A DNA stretch of 64,000 bases, from assembly GCF_014133895.1 (NCBI RefSeq), contig NC_050732.1, positions 558,001-622,000 of the forward strand, in the 5' to 3' direction. Below are positions 31,044 through 40,692 of the stretch, one piece after another (position 1 is the stretch's first letter; the number at the start of each line of letters is the position of its first letter). Below the pieces are notes generated by a model. That model saw only the letters and a list, made by a program, of their open reading frames with translations, made no database searches and was not told where the DNA came from. This DNA comes from Torulaspora globosa (Eukaryota; Ascomycota; Saccharomycetes; Saccharomycetales; Saccharomycetaceae). The position numbers were made by a program, and so were the translations under genes.

Positions 31044-31340
31044 ATGGTGTCGGTTACAGTCGAATTTCTCGGTGGGTTGGATGTTATAGTTAACAAACAG
31101 CGTATCCACCAGGTGCAGATCGATGAAGAAGGTGTGGACATGAAGAGATTGATCTCATACATAGCTGATCAGATGATCACTAACAAGAACGATGTAGAAG
31201 TGTTTCTTGAAGATGGTAGCGTAAGGCCTGGCATTCTCACGTTAATCAATGACACTGATTGGGAGCTGGAAGGTGGAGAGGGCTACCTTCTGGAAGACAA
31301 AGATGTTATCTCTTTCACATCGACGCTACATGGAGGCTAG
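31044..31340 (+). CDS. URM1: Urm1 ubiquitin-related modifier
   Basis: Urm1 is a beta-grasp sulfur carrier. Its C-terminal Gly-Gly is adenylated and thiocarboxylated by Uba4 and then supplies sulfur for 2-thiolation of wobble uridines in tRNA; it can also be conjugated to proteins such as Ahp1. The product is 98 residues and ends TSTLHGG, with the exposed Gly-Gly C-terminus needed for activity. Length and core match S. cerevisiae (99 residues). It is convergent with NAS2, and the two stop codons overlap in one CTAG. It opens the V/IX-type block. Confidence 0.97.
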   Translation: MVSVTVEFLGGLDVIVNKQRIHQVQIDEEGVDMKRLISYIADQMITNKNDVEVFLEDGSVRPGILTLINDTDWELEGGEGYLLEDKDVISFTSTLHGG

Positions 31341-31969
31341 ATCAATTTCAACCTGGCTCCCAGGAGCCCTGGACCGTTCCATTGCCTGCTAGGTGTCATT
31401 GTGAGGTCGAGAACCTCTTGGTTTCTTAGGACACGGATCGGTAGTGGCACATTTTCGTTTTCTCGTATAGTCTTTTGTAGAAGAGATAGATTCGAATGAT
31501 TAGTAGCGTTGACATTAGCAATGGCAATTAATTTATCGCTCTCTCGCACTCCTGCAACATCCAGAGGTCCGTTGGGCAGTATATCATAAATCTGAGCGAA
31601 CGGAACTATAGAGGTACTGTCTATTGGCCGTTCCGCTGGATTACTGGCCTGGAAATGGTCGTTCAACAGGAACTGCGAACGGTCGATCACGTCACGCAGG
31701 TCGTTTCTCAGCATGTTCAGATACCTTCTAGTCAAACGCACCTGCAGGACATCAATGTCCTCTCTAGGAAACCCATCCTCGGTGATCAGGGGCGATGACA
31801 GGTCAACACCTTGACTCTTCAACGCACCGAAATGCTTCTCCAATTCCTGTTCGATGGCCGCCTTCAATTGCAGAACCTCACTCAAAGCAAGCTCATTCAA
31901 TCTCTGCACTCGTTCAGCAATTGTAGAATCGATAATTGATTCGTTTAACTCGTTGTACAGCTCTTTCAT
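31337..31969 (-). CDS. NAS2: Nas2 proteasome assembly chaperone (p27/PSMD9)
   Basis: Nas2 binds the Rpt5 C-terminus and guides assembly of the base of the 19S regulatory particle. The 210-residue product has an N-terminal helical region (about 1-105) and a C-terminal PDZ domain at about 120-205, with the segment [11 protein letters not shown] typical of proteasome-associated PDZ domains. S. cerevisiae Nas2 has 220 residues. The stop codon (31337-31339) overlaps the URM1 stop on the other strand. URM1-NAS2 adjacency equals YIL008W-YIL007W. Confidence 0.94.
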   Translation of the reverse strand: MKELYNELNESIIDSTIAERVQRLNELALSEVLQLKAAIEQELEKHFGALKSQGVDLSSPLITEDGFPREDIDVLQVRLTRRYLNMLRNDLRDVIDRSQFLLNDHFQASNPAERPIDSTSIVPFAQIYDILPNGPLDVAGVRESDKLIAIANVNATNHSNLSLLQKTIRENENVPLPIRVLRNQEVLDLTMTPSRQWNGPGLLGARLKLI

Positions 31970-32091
31970 TGTGCTCGTCGCTACCTTTTAAAGGACGACG
32001 TACTGGAGAACTCGCCTTCAGGCGCATCAAATAAGCACAGACGAACAGCCAACAAAAAGATAAGAATCTTAAAAAAACACAGAGAACTATC

Positions 32092-32778
32092 CTATTTACC
32101 ACGAATGATTGAATTCAACCGTTGAATCTCCTGCTCCAACTCATGATTTCTCTTCAAGAGCTGTTCGACTTTCAATTCCAATTCGTTCATTCTCTGCGTC
32201 TTTCTTGCACGAGAACGTCTTGCCGCCTCGGTGTTTCTAGCACGCTTCAACGCCGCAGGGTCATCGGAATCGGCAACCACTGGAGACAAGGGAGTCGTTC
32301 TGACTTTGCGATTATAGCTAGTCACTCCAAGGTGGTCCACCTTGGGCGACCCCTTCTTAGAAACACGACCACCCGCCACGCACGTCTTGGAAGTCAACTT
32401 AGCTTCCTCGAAAATCGGCGTCGGCAAGAAAGATTTGGTCGAGATCTCCAGTTCGGGTTCCTCAGCCTGAGAGCCCTCGTCGACAGGTTGCTGAGGAGTG
32501 AAAGTGAAAACGTCCTCGCTACTGATCGGGATCTCGTTGTCGAACAGAGACCCCCATTCACTTGGGCTAGCGTTCGCGTTACTAACCGTGGCGTTCTCGA
32601 AGATTGGAGTAAGATTCTCATCGTCTTGATTGAAAAAATCAATCGTTTCGTGTTCCTGACCTTCCTCCTTTTTGATAAAGGAGTCAAAGATCAATTCGCC
32701 CACAATGGGCTGGCGACCGCCAGCCCCGCGAGGCTCTTCAAAACTGCTTGCAATTGTTGTATTTGTAAAGATTGACAT
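32092..32778 (-). CDS. GCN4: Gcn4 bZIP transcription activator
   Basis: Gcn4 is the master activator of amino-acid biosynthesis genes, made when eIF2-alpha is phosphorylated by Gcn2. The 228-residue protein (S. cerevisiae 281) keeps the central activation motif WGSLFDNEIP at 75-84. It also keeps the Cdc4 phosphodegron FLPTP (T120) and a TPLSP segment near 162-166. The bZIP has basic region NTEAARRSRARK at 182-193 and zipper leucines at 200, 207, 214 and 221. The leader upstream contains five short uORFs. Its neighbour MIT1 is divergent, matching YEL009C and YEL007W. Confidence 0.98.
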   Translation of the reverse strand: MSIFTNTTIASSFEEPRGAGGRQPIVGELIFDSFIKKEEGQEHETIDFFNQDDENLTPIFENATVSNANASPSEWGSLFDNEIPISSEDVFTFTPQQPVDEGSQAEEPELEISTKSFLPTPIFEEAKLTSKTCVAGGRVSKKGSPKVDHLGVTSYNRKVRTTPLSPVVADSDDPAALKRARNTEAARRSRARKTQRMNELELKVEQLLKRNHELEQEIQRLNSIIRGK

Positions 32779-33084
32779 TGTTGATGGGAAAAAATTAGAG
32801 ACTGGTGAACTTTAAGAAAAAAATGTCACAATAACGACATGGTGAATAACATTTTGACTGATAGGTATGGTTGGTGGTGCTCGAACTAGAGACAAAAGAT
32901 ATGAGAACTTCGAAAGACTCGATACATTTTGGAACTTAATATTCTTTCATTGAGAGACAAAGAAAATAAAGGTGAAAACGCAGAATATATTCTATTGCAT
33001 TTTGTATATTTTTTTTTTTTTAATTTCGGATTAAAAAACTCAAAACTTTAACGATAATTTGGGCAAAATAACTTAGAAAGCCAT
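32779..33084 (-). promoter_or_regulatory. GCN4 5' leader with five short uORFs
   Basis: On the minus strand, reading toward GCN4, the leader holds these uORFs: 33073-33084 (ATG GCT TTC TAA; M-A-F), 32992-33000 (M-Q), 32936-32950 (M-K-E-Y), 32886-32927 (13 codons) and 32826-32852 (8 codons with an internal second ATG). The first is 306 nt from the GCN4 start and closely resembles yeast uORF1 (ATG GCT TGC TAA), the reinitiation-permissive uORF. Delayed reinitiation under eIF2 phosphorylation is the known mechanism in S. cerevisiae and is inferred here. Confidence 0.8.
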
Positions 33085-33399
33085 TATTATTATTTTTATT
33101 TCACTGTATGATAATTCTTCTTCTTATACTAAACAAACTTAATGGATTTATTTCAAACTAATGGATTTCTTTGTCTCTCTTTCTAAAAAGTTCTCTCTTG
33201 GTATGTTGTAAAACCCAAGCAAAGGAAAGGGAGAAAAACAAAGTTTAGGAGTGAAAAACTTCAAGGGCCAATTAAGTATTAAAAAAAATTTTCTCGTCAA
33301 CGCGAGCAAGATCTACCTGTGCCGTAAAAGGAATCTTGATCAGTTCACTTTTCGCACGGCAAAAAGGAAAATAAGATAAAGAAGAGTACTCACGATTGG

Positions 33400-33408
33400 A
33401 TGACTCAT
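33400..33408. promoter_or_regulatory. Gcn4-type site ATGACTCAT in the GCN4 upstream region
   Basis: ATGACTCAT is the optimal Gcn4 pseudo-palindrome. It lies about 320 bp upstream of the first GCN4 uORF, between GCN4 and MIT1, and could serve Gcn4 autoregulation or MIT1. The rest of the 1.3-kb GCN4-MIT1 gap has long T/A runs (a T-tract near 33009-33022) and no supportable gene. Confidence 0.55.
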
Positions 33409-34074
33409 ATCGATTAACTGGATTAACTGGCAAGCGGCATGATATAATAAATCTTTAAAGTTAATGAGCAAAAATGCGACGCCAACAAATAAAATAGAAG
33501 GAGTTAAAAAAACACTAAAAATTTTTTCATCCAACAGCAGCCAGTAAAATCGGCGCAGATAATCGCCGCAGACAATACCGGGTGCTGAGCGGAATAGAGT
33601 TGGTGTAGAGAGAGGTGAATGGCTGGCCATCCGCAGGGCCTATTAAGAAGGTTGACGGAGGACGAGACGGAATACGGAAGGTTAGAAAGGTTGTGGACCA
33701 AACGGGAAAGTTTTAGGGAAAAGTGCGAGATTCGATAGTATTGTGATGTGGATATGAGAGGTTATGGGTAGAATAAGTCGCAAGTCGTGCCGCAAGTCGC
33801 GGCACGGGAATGATTGTTGGTGGAAGATTGGAAGGACGTTCCGTGCGTCTGCTGGATTTTCTGTTGCTATCGTTTCCCTTGACGACTAGTGGAGTTAGAG
33901 TGGCTCTTCCGTCGTCTCTTAGAGATCCCATGTTTGTTGTGTCCGTTTGGGACTGTACTGGTGTGGTGTGAAAGAGTGGGTGGAATGTATATAGACGGGG
34001 CAGGAATTGGGAATTGGGTAAGTGAGCGAGAGAAGATTAAGAGGTTGCAACAATAATTATAGTTGTTTCCCCCG

Positions 34075-35277
34075 ATGGAGATTGAACCTACGTTTAGAGG
34101 GTTTATCGAAGACGAGAATGATGCTTTGCTGCTGTTCCAGGCCACCGTGGACGGTAAGTTGAAGCATATACCAAGGAGGCCGTACGAGATAGAGAGACGC
34201 CATTTGATTGTGTCTGGGAGTGTGTTTGTGTTTGTCGAGGAGATTTCAGGGATAAAGCGGTGGACGGATGGGGTGTCTTGGTCGCCGTCGAGGATTGCGG
34301 GACGGTTCTTGATTTACAAGGAGCTGGACAAAGGATCGTCGGGTCATGTGTCGAAGAATGTCGGGAACAAGACGGTTGATGGCGATTCTGGTTGCAGCGT
34401 TAAATTGCCACCATTGTTGAGGCATTCTAGTTCGCACTCTTTGCTTTCGTCTACGGCTTCCTTGTCGTCGTTGTCGTCGTCTTCTTCGTCTAGTCGATCT
34501 AGTGACGCCGCGGCGGTGAAGAAATACACGGGCTTCACAAAGAAGACGATGTCGGTGAAGTTCAAAGATCCCCGAAGGAACAGAGTGGAGACTTTGCATC
34601 TGGTCTCGTATTATAACGTCGATGACGTCAATAATCAAAGACTGACAAGGCCCAGGGATTCGATTTTTTTGAAAAATGTCGAGCCTTGTGCTGAACTGTT
34701 GGCAGCGATGGAAAACACCGCTTTGGGCAACGGTAGTCGAAGCAGCTTTTTCCTCAGCTCAGCTTCGTCCTCTCGTTCTTCGTCGACGAGTAGCTCTCCC
34801 TCACTAGGCAAGATTACTGCTGGCAGTAATTATGCAACCTTTGTCAAGAAACAGCACGCATCACAAACGGACGCAAATATATTACCACCGCAGATCATCC
34901 CGTCTACAAATAGTTTTAGTATTCAGCAGCAGCAGCAGCAACACTATATGCCATTTGTCCCGCTGCATACAAATTACACGTCGCAACCGCCGCCACCGGT
35001 GCCCCTGCCACAACTGAATCCACAGCCATCGTATCTGCAAGTAAACTCGATCTATCAGCTGCAGCCGATTGGTCAGATGCAGCCAAACTGCAGACCGGGT
35101 TTACATTCGTTAGTGTTTGCCCCGCAACCCACTGGCTACTTCCAACAAGCTCCTAATCGCGATAATCATAGTTTTGCCGGCAACAACGGTCCCTTGAGCT
35201 TAAGCAACCCTTCTGGTACTTCTCATGGTACGAGGAACTTCTTTTTTAGCTCAGCGAACCCGCCTGATCTGAGATGA
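34075..35277 (+). CDS. MIT1: Mit1-type WOPR-domain transcription factor
   Basis: Mit1 (YEL007W; related to Wor1 and Ryp1) is a DNA-binding regulator of filamentous growth. The frame opens at a TTG, so the ATG at 34075 is used, giving 400 residues against 666 in S. cerevisiae. The two conserved halves of the WOPR (Gti1/Pac2) box are present: about 1-85 (PTFRGFIEDENDALLLFQA, RPYEIERRHLIVSG, IKRWTDG..WSPSR) and about 155-215 (KKTMSVKF..., LHLVSYYN). A Ser-rich linker separates them. The C-terminal half is Pro/Gln/Asn-rich with a short CAG-encoded Gln run near 34926-34942. The upstream region shared with GCN4 is long, as is common for this family. Confidence 0.92.
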   Translation: MEIEPTFRGFIEDENDALLLFQATVDGKLKHIPRRPYEIERRHLIVSGSVFVFVEEISGIKRWTDGVSWSPSRIAGRFLIYKELDKGSSGHVSKNVGNKTVDGDSGCSVKLPPLLRHSSSHSLLSSTASLSSLSSSSSSSRSSDAAAVKKYTGFTKKTMSVKFKDPRRNRVETLHLVSYYNVDDVNNQRLTRPRDSIFLKNVEPCAELLAAMENTALGNGSRSSFFLSSASSSRSSSTSSSPSLGKITAGSNYATFVKKQHASQTDANILPPQIIPSTNSFSIQQQQQQHYMPFVPLHTNYTSQPPPPVPLPQLNPQPSYLQVNSIYQLQPIGQMQPNCRPGLHSLVFAPQPTGYFQQAPNRDNHSFAGNNGPLSLSNPSGTSHGTRNFFFSSANPPDLR

Positions 35278-35522
35278 TGATAAGCTCATTTGTATAGAAA
35301 CCTTAACGTTAGAACAAGTATACCACTCTATTTCCCCCGACATCTCGGTTCAGCCGTTGCCCCATTGTTGAAAGTGCTATTTGGTCAAAAGGATCCCGTT
35401 TTTGTCTCAGCGTCCAATCAGCATAACCGAAGTAGCTTGGTTTTTATTATTAAGGCAACAATTCAAACGGCACTACAAAGTGCATCGCTGTACACAGTCC
35501 AAGTGAGAGCTATCACACTACG

Positions 35523-36623
35523 ATGGACGAGGATGACCTCGTGAGAAGGAAGGATCCACATGAAGGTTTCCTTGTTCCGGACGGTGTGTCGCCACTTTCA
35601 TCCTCCGATGTCATTGAACCGAGAAGAGCAGCAAGACTTATAGAAGGCCATGAAATTTCGATAAATCATGACGTGATTCAAGTTCCCAGTACAAAACTTC
35701 TGCAGCTTAATGATACTCAAGTAATTGCATTATCTGGAGCAGTGTCGGGATTCCTCTCTGGCATCATTGTATGTCCCCTCGATGTGATAAAGACAAGGCT
35801 GCAGGCCCAGGGTTTACAATCGCTCGGCGAAAATCGATATTACCATGGCTTCCTTGGTACTGCCTCTACGATTGTCAGAGATGAAGGAGTGAGGGGACTC
35901 TACAAGGGTTTGGTACCGATAATAATGGGCTATTTCCCGACCTGGATGATATACTTCACCTGTTACGAATTCTGTAAGGATCTTTATCCCAAACTGTTCC
36001 CGCACTGGGGTTTTGCTGCTTATTCACTCTCTGCTATCTCTTCAGGGGCTATCTCGACTGTACTGACTAATCCGATTTGGGTCATCAAGACTAGATTGAT
36101 GTTGCAAACTCATGTATCGCAATATCCTACACATTATCATGGAACATTCGACGCATTTAATAAGATCAGGTCACAGGAAGGTATAAGAGCCCTGTATGCC
36201 GGTCTGGTACCGTCATTTCTGGGGCTTCTGCATGTAGCCATTCATTTCCCCGTTTATGAGAAGCTAAAAGTAACTTTCAACTGCTATCAGGGCAGTACAC
36301 AAGACAACAAGAAAGAGCAAGGTATACATCTTCCGAGGTTAATCATGGCTTCCTGCGTCTCCAAAATGATTGCCTCCGTTATAACATATCCACATGAGAT
36401 TCTACGCACAAGGATGCAGTTGAAGTCCAATCTACCCGATTCCGTGCAGCATAAAATGCTCCCGCTGATTCGGAAAACGTATTTGACCGAGGGATTGAGA
36501 GGATTTTACTCGGGATTCGTCACCAACCTGATACGCACTGTACCTGCCTCGGCGATAACCCTGGTATCATTTGAATGGGTTAGAAATCGTCTATCAAACA
36601 TTACTACAGGTCCGGGAAGTTGA
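35523..36623 (+). CDS. YIA6: Mitochondrial NAD+ carrier (Yia6/Yea6)
   Basis: The protein imports NAD+ into the mitochondrial matrix. The 366-residue product (S. cerevisiae Yia6 373) has an N-terminal extension of about 60 residues and three mitochondrial-carrier repeats. These carry the signatures PLDVIKTR (repeat 1), PIWVIKTR (repeat 2) and PHEILRTR (repeat 3), giving six membrane segments. In S. cerevisiae the duplicates YIA6 (YIL006W) and YEA6 (YEL006W) lie on the two sister blocks. Here there is a single gene between MIT1 and EPS1, the expected unduplicated state. Confidence 0.94.
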   Translation: MDEDDLVRRKDPHEGFLVPDGVSPLSSSDVIEPRRAARLIEGHEISINHDVIQVPSTKLLQLNDTQVIALSGAVSGFLSGIIVCPLDVIKTRLQAQGLQSLGENRYYHGFLGTASTIVRDEGVRGLYKGLVPIIMGYFPTWMIYFTCYEFCKDLYPKLFPHWGFAAYSLSAISSGAISTVLTNPIWVIKTRLMLQTHVSQYPTHYHGTFDAFNKIRSQEGIRALYAGLVPSFLGLLHVAIHFPVYEKLKVTFNCYQGSTQDNKKEQGIHLPRLIMASCVSKMIASVITYPHEILRTRMQLKSNLPDSVQHKMLPLIRKTYLTEGLRGFYSGFVTNLIRTVPASAITLVSFEWVRNRLSNITTGPGS

Positions 36624-36819
36624 GGAAGAGTACGGTTTTACTGCACAGTTGCATCTTATATACACATTAAAATACCATTTCGATCAAAGATTTGATATCT
36701 TACAGGTAGTCTGAGTTTCTGTTCTTTCATAGTTAAGGGCACAACGCGCGATCTTTGAACATGTTGCATCGCTGATCTCCTTTTAGTAAGGAAGAAGAAA
36801 TAGTAAGCTATCGAAGTAA

Positions 36820-38928
36820 ATGCTATTTCTTTGGCTAGCTTCTATAGCCTACCTGCTTCATGTGGGAGGCTTTGCACTGGCCTTCGGCGAAGATTCAACA
36901 GAGAAGGCCGCTTTCCCCGATCCGCTGAATGAGGAAGAGTTTAATAGCCAAATGAGGTCTGGTCTACACATTGTAGAGTTCTTCAGTCCTCATTGTAGCC
37001 ATTGTAAGGCTTTGGCACCTACATGGAAAAAGGCTTGGGAAACGTTTTATGAGGAAGGCCAAGGACTCAACATCACTTTCTCTCAAGTTAATTGTTTGTT
37101 AAGTGGGGACCTTTGCAACAAAGAGAAGATTGCATATTTTCCAAACATACGATTGTATGGGCCGTCAGGATTTATCAAGAACTTCCCTGAAAATGCGAAG
37201 AGGACTGTGGAGAATTTAATTGATTTTGCTCGTCGCGAAGCTTATGACCCAGTCAACGCAGAGGTGCTAGATATCAAGAGTTTGAGCATTCCTATTCGAG
37301 GCGACCAGTTCAATGAGTTACTTGCTGGAAAAGGTGAGCAACCTATTTTGGTTTCTTTCTGGCCATCAAAAACAATGAGAAGTTCGGATGATAACATTGA
37401 CTTTGAGAATTGCGACGAATGTATACCTTTCCAAAGAACGTGGAGAATACTATCTTCAAAACTGCTGGCGCACAACATCTCCACAGGGCATATCAATTGC
37501 GAGTCATCTTCAAATCTGTGTGAAGAGCTCGGTTTTTCTGACCTAGTGAAAATAAAGAACCACTCTCTCGACAGACTTCCAAGAGTAGCTTTGATTTTGC
37601 CCAACAGAGTTGTGAACAATTTCTTTGTCTACAAATCACCTTTCTCCACCTCAACGGCAGACTATGAAGATTTCGCAACAAGAATTGTGTCAAATAGCGA
37701 GCCGCCTTTTATATCTGCAAAAGAGGTGCGGGAAATTACTGAGCGAGAGTTTGAGATACCTTCCACCAATGGTTTAAACGTATCGCCACAAAAGTTGCAT
37801 GTTGTATTCTCATATGATCCTGAGACCGTGGTGCCTGAGGATCTTCATGTCCTTGGGCATTTACTTGAACCGTTATCGGCAATTCCCAATGCTTACCTAT
37901 ATAGATCGACGGATAATATGAACTCGGCTTCCCGCTCAGTTTTCGAGTCCATGTATCAGATGATTAACTACAATGAGAGCGAACCTGTGAAGACGGTCAA
38001 AGAATCTTTCCTGGATTTGAATGTTATGGAGCAAAACCCCTCTCTGTATGTTTTCAAGGATGGAGAGAAAATTCCTCATATTTTCCCTGCTTATTCTACG
38101 ACTGAGATGAGAAACGTGGGTTACATCACCTCTTGGATAGAGTCAGTGTCGCTACCGCCTATTAACGAAATATCGCCATCTACCTTCGAAAGGCTTCTCA
38201 GCTTCAATCCGGAGGTATATAGTGGCCTGGTTATTCAATTAATTGATACATCCACGGGCTCAAAGTTTGAGAAAAGCTCACGACTTCTTCGCAAGTTGAT
38301 TGTTGGTGCTTATGACTACGAAGACTTGAGGATGCAGAACGTGCTTAACGTTGCTGATGCCAAAAGATTGACGAAGACAAAAAAGATGCAAGCATTAAAG
38401 AAGAAAGGAGCATCGGCAAAGAAAATCGTTAAAGCCTCCATTGAAGAAATTCCACGCTTAGATGTCCACAAAATTATCCTCGGTTACATTGATATCTCAA
38501 AATCAGACAACGCTTTATCACAGCTCGGTCTTGACTATCGCGAGGAATACAATCTGGGCGATGTGATAGTTATTGACATACTCAATCGATATGTCTATGA
38601 ACATGACATTTTCGGAAACGCCCTAAGTTCCGAATCACCATATAATGTCAGGGAAACTTTAGCCGCTGTGTTCCTACCAGAATCTTCGTATTCAGCTGGA
38701 AATATCCCACGGCGTGTATGGAATCCTTCTTTCGGTGATGTTTTCAGATTTTTTGATTTCACTGGTCAGGTATCGTTTTGGAGATTTTTTTGTATCTTGT
38801 CACTCATTTTATTGGCCTATAAAGCTCTACGCCTCTTAAGCAGGGCAAGGATAAACAAGAGGTATAAGGCTAAAAGGAATATTGTTGGCCTCCTCGGTAA
38901 AGCTGACAAAAAGAATTTACGTGATTGA
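36820..38928 (+). CDS. EPS1: Eps1 membrane-bound protein disulfide isomerase
   Basis: Eps1 is an ER membrane PDI-family protein that acts as a chaperone in recognition and retention of misfolded membrane proteins. The 702-residue product (S. cerevisiae 701) has a cleavable signal (1-22) and a first thioredoxin domain with active site CSHC at 59-62. Degenerate thioredoxin-like domains without a CxxC pair follow, then a C-terminal membrane segment at about 645-665 and a basic cytosolic tail ending KKNLRD. S. cerevisiae Eps1 has CPHC, as I recall, so the CxxC spacer differs. It is convergent with BET1. Confidence 0.93.
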   Translation: MLFLWLASIAYLLHVGGFALAFGEDSTEKAAFPDPLNEEEFNSQMRSGLHIVEFFSPHCSHCKALAPTWKKAWETFYEEGQGLNITFSQVNCLLSGDLCNKEKIAYFPNIRLYGPSGFIKNFPENAKRTVENLIDFARREAYDPVNAEVLDIKSLSIPIRGDQFNELLAGKGEQPILVSFWPSKTMRSSDDNIDFENCDECIPFQRTWRILSSKLLAHNISTGHINCESSSNLCEELGFSDLVKIKNHSLDRLPRVALILPNRVVNNFFVYKSPFSTSTADYEDFATRIVSNSEPPFISAKEVREITEREFEIPSTNGLNVSPQKLHVVFSYDPETVVPEDLHVLGHLLEPLSAIPNAYLYRSTDNMNSASRSVFESMYQMINYNESEPVKTVKESFLDLNVMEQNPSLYVFKDGEKIPHIFPAYSTTEMRNVGYITSWIESVSLPPINEISPSTFERLLSFNPEVYSGLVIQLIDTSTGSKFEKSSRLLRKLIVGAYDYEDLRMQNVLNVADAKRLTKTKKMQALKKKGASAKKIVKASIEEIPRLDVHKIILGYIDISKSDNALSQLGLDYREEYNLGDVIVIDILNRYVYEHDIFGNALSSESPYNVRETLAAVFLPESSYSAGNIPRRVWNPSFGDVFRFFDFTGQVSFWRFFCILSLILLAYKALRLLSRARINKRYKAKRNIVGLLGKADKKNLRD

Positions 38929-39078
38929 TCATGCTTATGAGCTGAGGATGAACGCTCTATTAAGGATGCGGGTAGACAAGCAGAAAAGCTCTCTATGCGA
39001 TGCTTATAGTCTCAAGATGCTACATAAAGTCTATTTTACATTTGCGCTTTCGCTATATCATCAAGCTTTAGGCTCTCG

Positions 39079-39572
39079 TCAACGGATCCAAACCCAGAAA
39101 AATAACATACCGACGATGAGAAATATGATCAGCCATGTCTTGATGCTAATCCTGGAGTTTTTGGCCATCACCAGCATATTACTTAGATTCGCCTTCACTT
39201 TTGTTGAAGTTCTTTGGAAAGTGTCCCCCAAAGAATCCAACGTTTGATTACTTCCTCTGATCTCATCCCCCATTTTCAAAGACAAGGATTTTAATGCCTG
39301 AATCTTCTGGCTCATGACCCCCATCTCTTCCTCATTTTGAGACTCTAAACGCGCCAGCGAGCTTTCCGAGTAATCAATTTTAGTATTACTTTCATAAGGT
39401 GAAGAAGGTCCGGTCCCTTGGCCACTCATTGCAGTGTCAAACAAACGCAATCGATTGTTGTCTCGCTGATGTAAAACATTATCGTGGTAACTTGCTTAAA
39501 TTGTCAGTAAGAAGCTCACTCAAAAAAGGCCAGTCGTTGTAGCATGATCAACCAAACATACGTGGATTGCAT
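39079..39572 (-). CDS. BET1: Bet1 v-SNARE of ER-Golgi transport (spliced)
   Basis: Bet1 is a tail-anchored SNARE of COPII vesicles. The gene is split: exon 1 is only 11 nt (39562-39572, ATGCAATCCAC), the intron 39491-39561 (71 bp; GTATGT, branch TTACTGAC, 3' end CAAG) and exon 2 39079-39490. The spliced protein has 140 residues (S. cerevisiae 142). The N-terminal 14 residues then align without gaps to yeast Bet1, including QRD at 12-14. The SNARE motif lies at about 50-115 and the C-terminal anchor (TWLIIFLIVGMLFFWVW) at the end. The next ATG inside exon 2 would cut the N-terminus. It is divergent from CFD1. Confidence 0.9.
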
Positions 39573-39794
39573 CTCCTCCAGCGTGCAATGGATTCGATGG
39601 AATACCCATCCATCGATTTGCTTGACATCAGTGACTTCGTGTGTATTTCATCAATACGGATCAGTCTCTATCATTAAGTGAAAAATCATTCTGGACGTCC
39701 TGCCTCGATTACTCAGATTTAAGATCAAGTAGTTCATTCATCAATTATCTGGCGGTTACTCCGGTTAGATTACCAGTACACCGCTACTCTTAGC

Positions 39795-40637
39795 ATGGAA
39801 GATGTTGTGTCGCCAGCCCAATCACTCAGTAAGATCAAGCACATTATACTTGTCCTCTCGGGCAAAGGTGGTGTGGGTAAGAGCTCGGTAACCACCCAAA
39901 CAGCGCTAACGCTGTGTAATATGGGTCTCAAAGTTGGCGTTTTGGACGTAGATTTGACCGGACCATCGCTTCCTAGAATGTTTGGGTTAGAAAATAGGTC
40001 AATTATGCAGTCTCGGGAAGGCTGGCTGCCTGTTTCTGTCAAAGTGCCAGTGTCGTGTAAAGGGTCCTTAAGTGTCGTATCACTTGGATTTCTGCTCGAC
40101 GATAGAGGAAATAGCGTTGTTTGGAGGGGCCCGAAAAAGACTGCCATGATCAAACAATTTATAACCGACGTCGCTTGGGGTGAATTGGATTATCTCATAA
40201 TTGACACACCACCCGGTACTTCAGATGAGCACATTTCTTTAGCAGAGCAGTTAAGGTGGTGCAAACCAGACGGAGCCATTATAGTCACCACACCTCAAAA
40301 CGTTGCCGTCGCAGACGTGAAGAAGGAGATCAATTTTTGCCGAAAGGTTGAACTCAACATCTTGGGTATAGTGGAAAATATGTCAGGGTTTATCTGTCCA
40401 CATTGTGCAGAATGCACAAATATCTTCTCCAGCGGTGGTGGTAAAAGGCTTGCGGATCAATTTTCCGTACCGTATTTAGGCAACATCCCGATAGATCCAC
40501 GATTCGTTGAGATGGTGGAGAACCAGGGTGCGTCGAAACCTTCGTTGGCTGAGCTCTATAAAGATTCTTCTTTGTTCGAGATTTTTCAGCTCATTCTTCG
40601 GAAGGTGCTGGACCAGAATCATCCGCCAAGGGTGTAA
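39795..40637 (+). CDS. CFD1: Cfd1 cytosolic Fe-S cluster scaffold ATPase
   Basis: Cfd1 forms a scaffold with Nbp35 for assembly of cytosolic and nuclear [4Fe-4S] proteins. The 280-residue P-loop NTPase (S. cerevisiae 293) shows the deviant Walker A GKGGVGKS at 23-30 and the switch motif [10 protein letters not shown] at about 137-146. Cluster-binding cysteines C201 and C204 form the CPHC motif, with a further cysteine at 207. It lacks the N-terminal ferredoxin-like extension of Nbp35, which separates the two. It is transcribed divergently from the spliced BET1 gene. Confidence 0.95.
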   Translation: MEDVVSPAQSLSKIKHIILVLSGKGGVGKSSVTTQTALTLCNMGLKVGVLDVDLTGPSLPRMFGLENRSIMQSREGWLPVSVKVPVSCKGSLSVVSLGFLLDDRGNSVVWRGPKKTAMIKQFITDVAWGELDYLIIDTPPGTSDEHISLAEQLRWCKPDGAIIVTTPQNVAVADVKKEINFCRKVELNILGIVENMSGFICPHCAECTNIFSSGGGKRLADQFSVPYLGNIPIDPRFVEMVENQGASKPSLAELYKDSSLFEIFQLILRKVLDQNHPPRV

Positions 40638-40692
40638 TGTAAGGTGAAGCGCCTATCATAAATATCGCAGCGGGTGTACTTTCTTCTTAATA

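Noticed and set aside
33340..33931. Minus-strand open frames between GCN4 and MIT1
   Set aside because: They are short, overlap each other in different frames and have AT-driven composition; the region is better explained as a shared long promoter.
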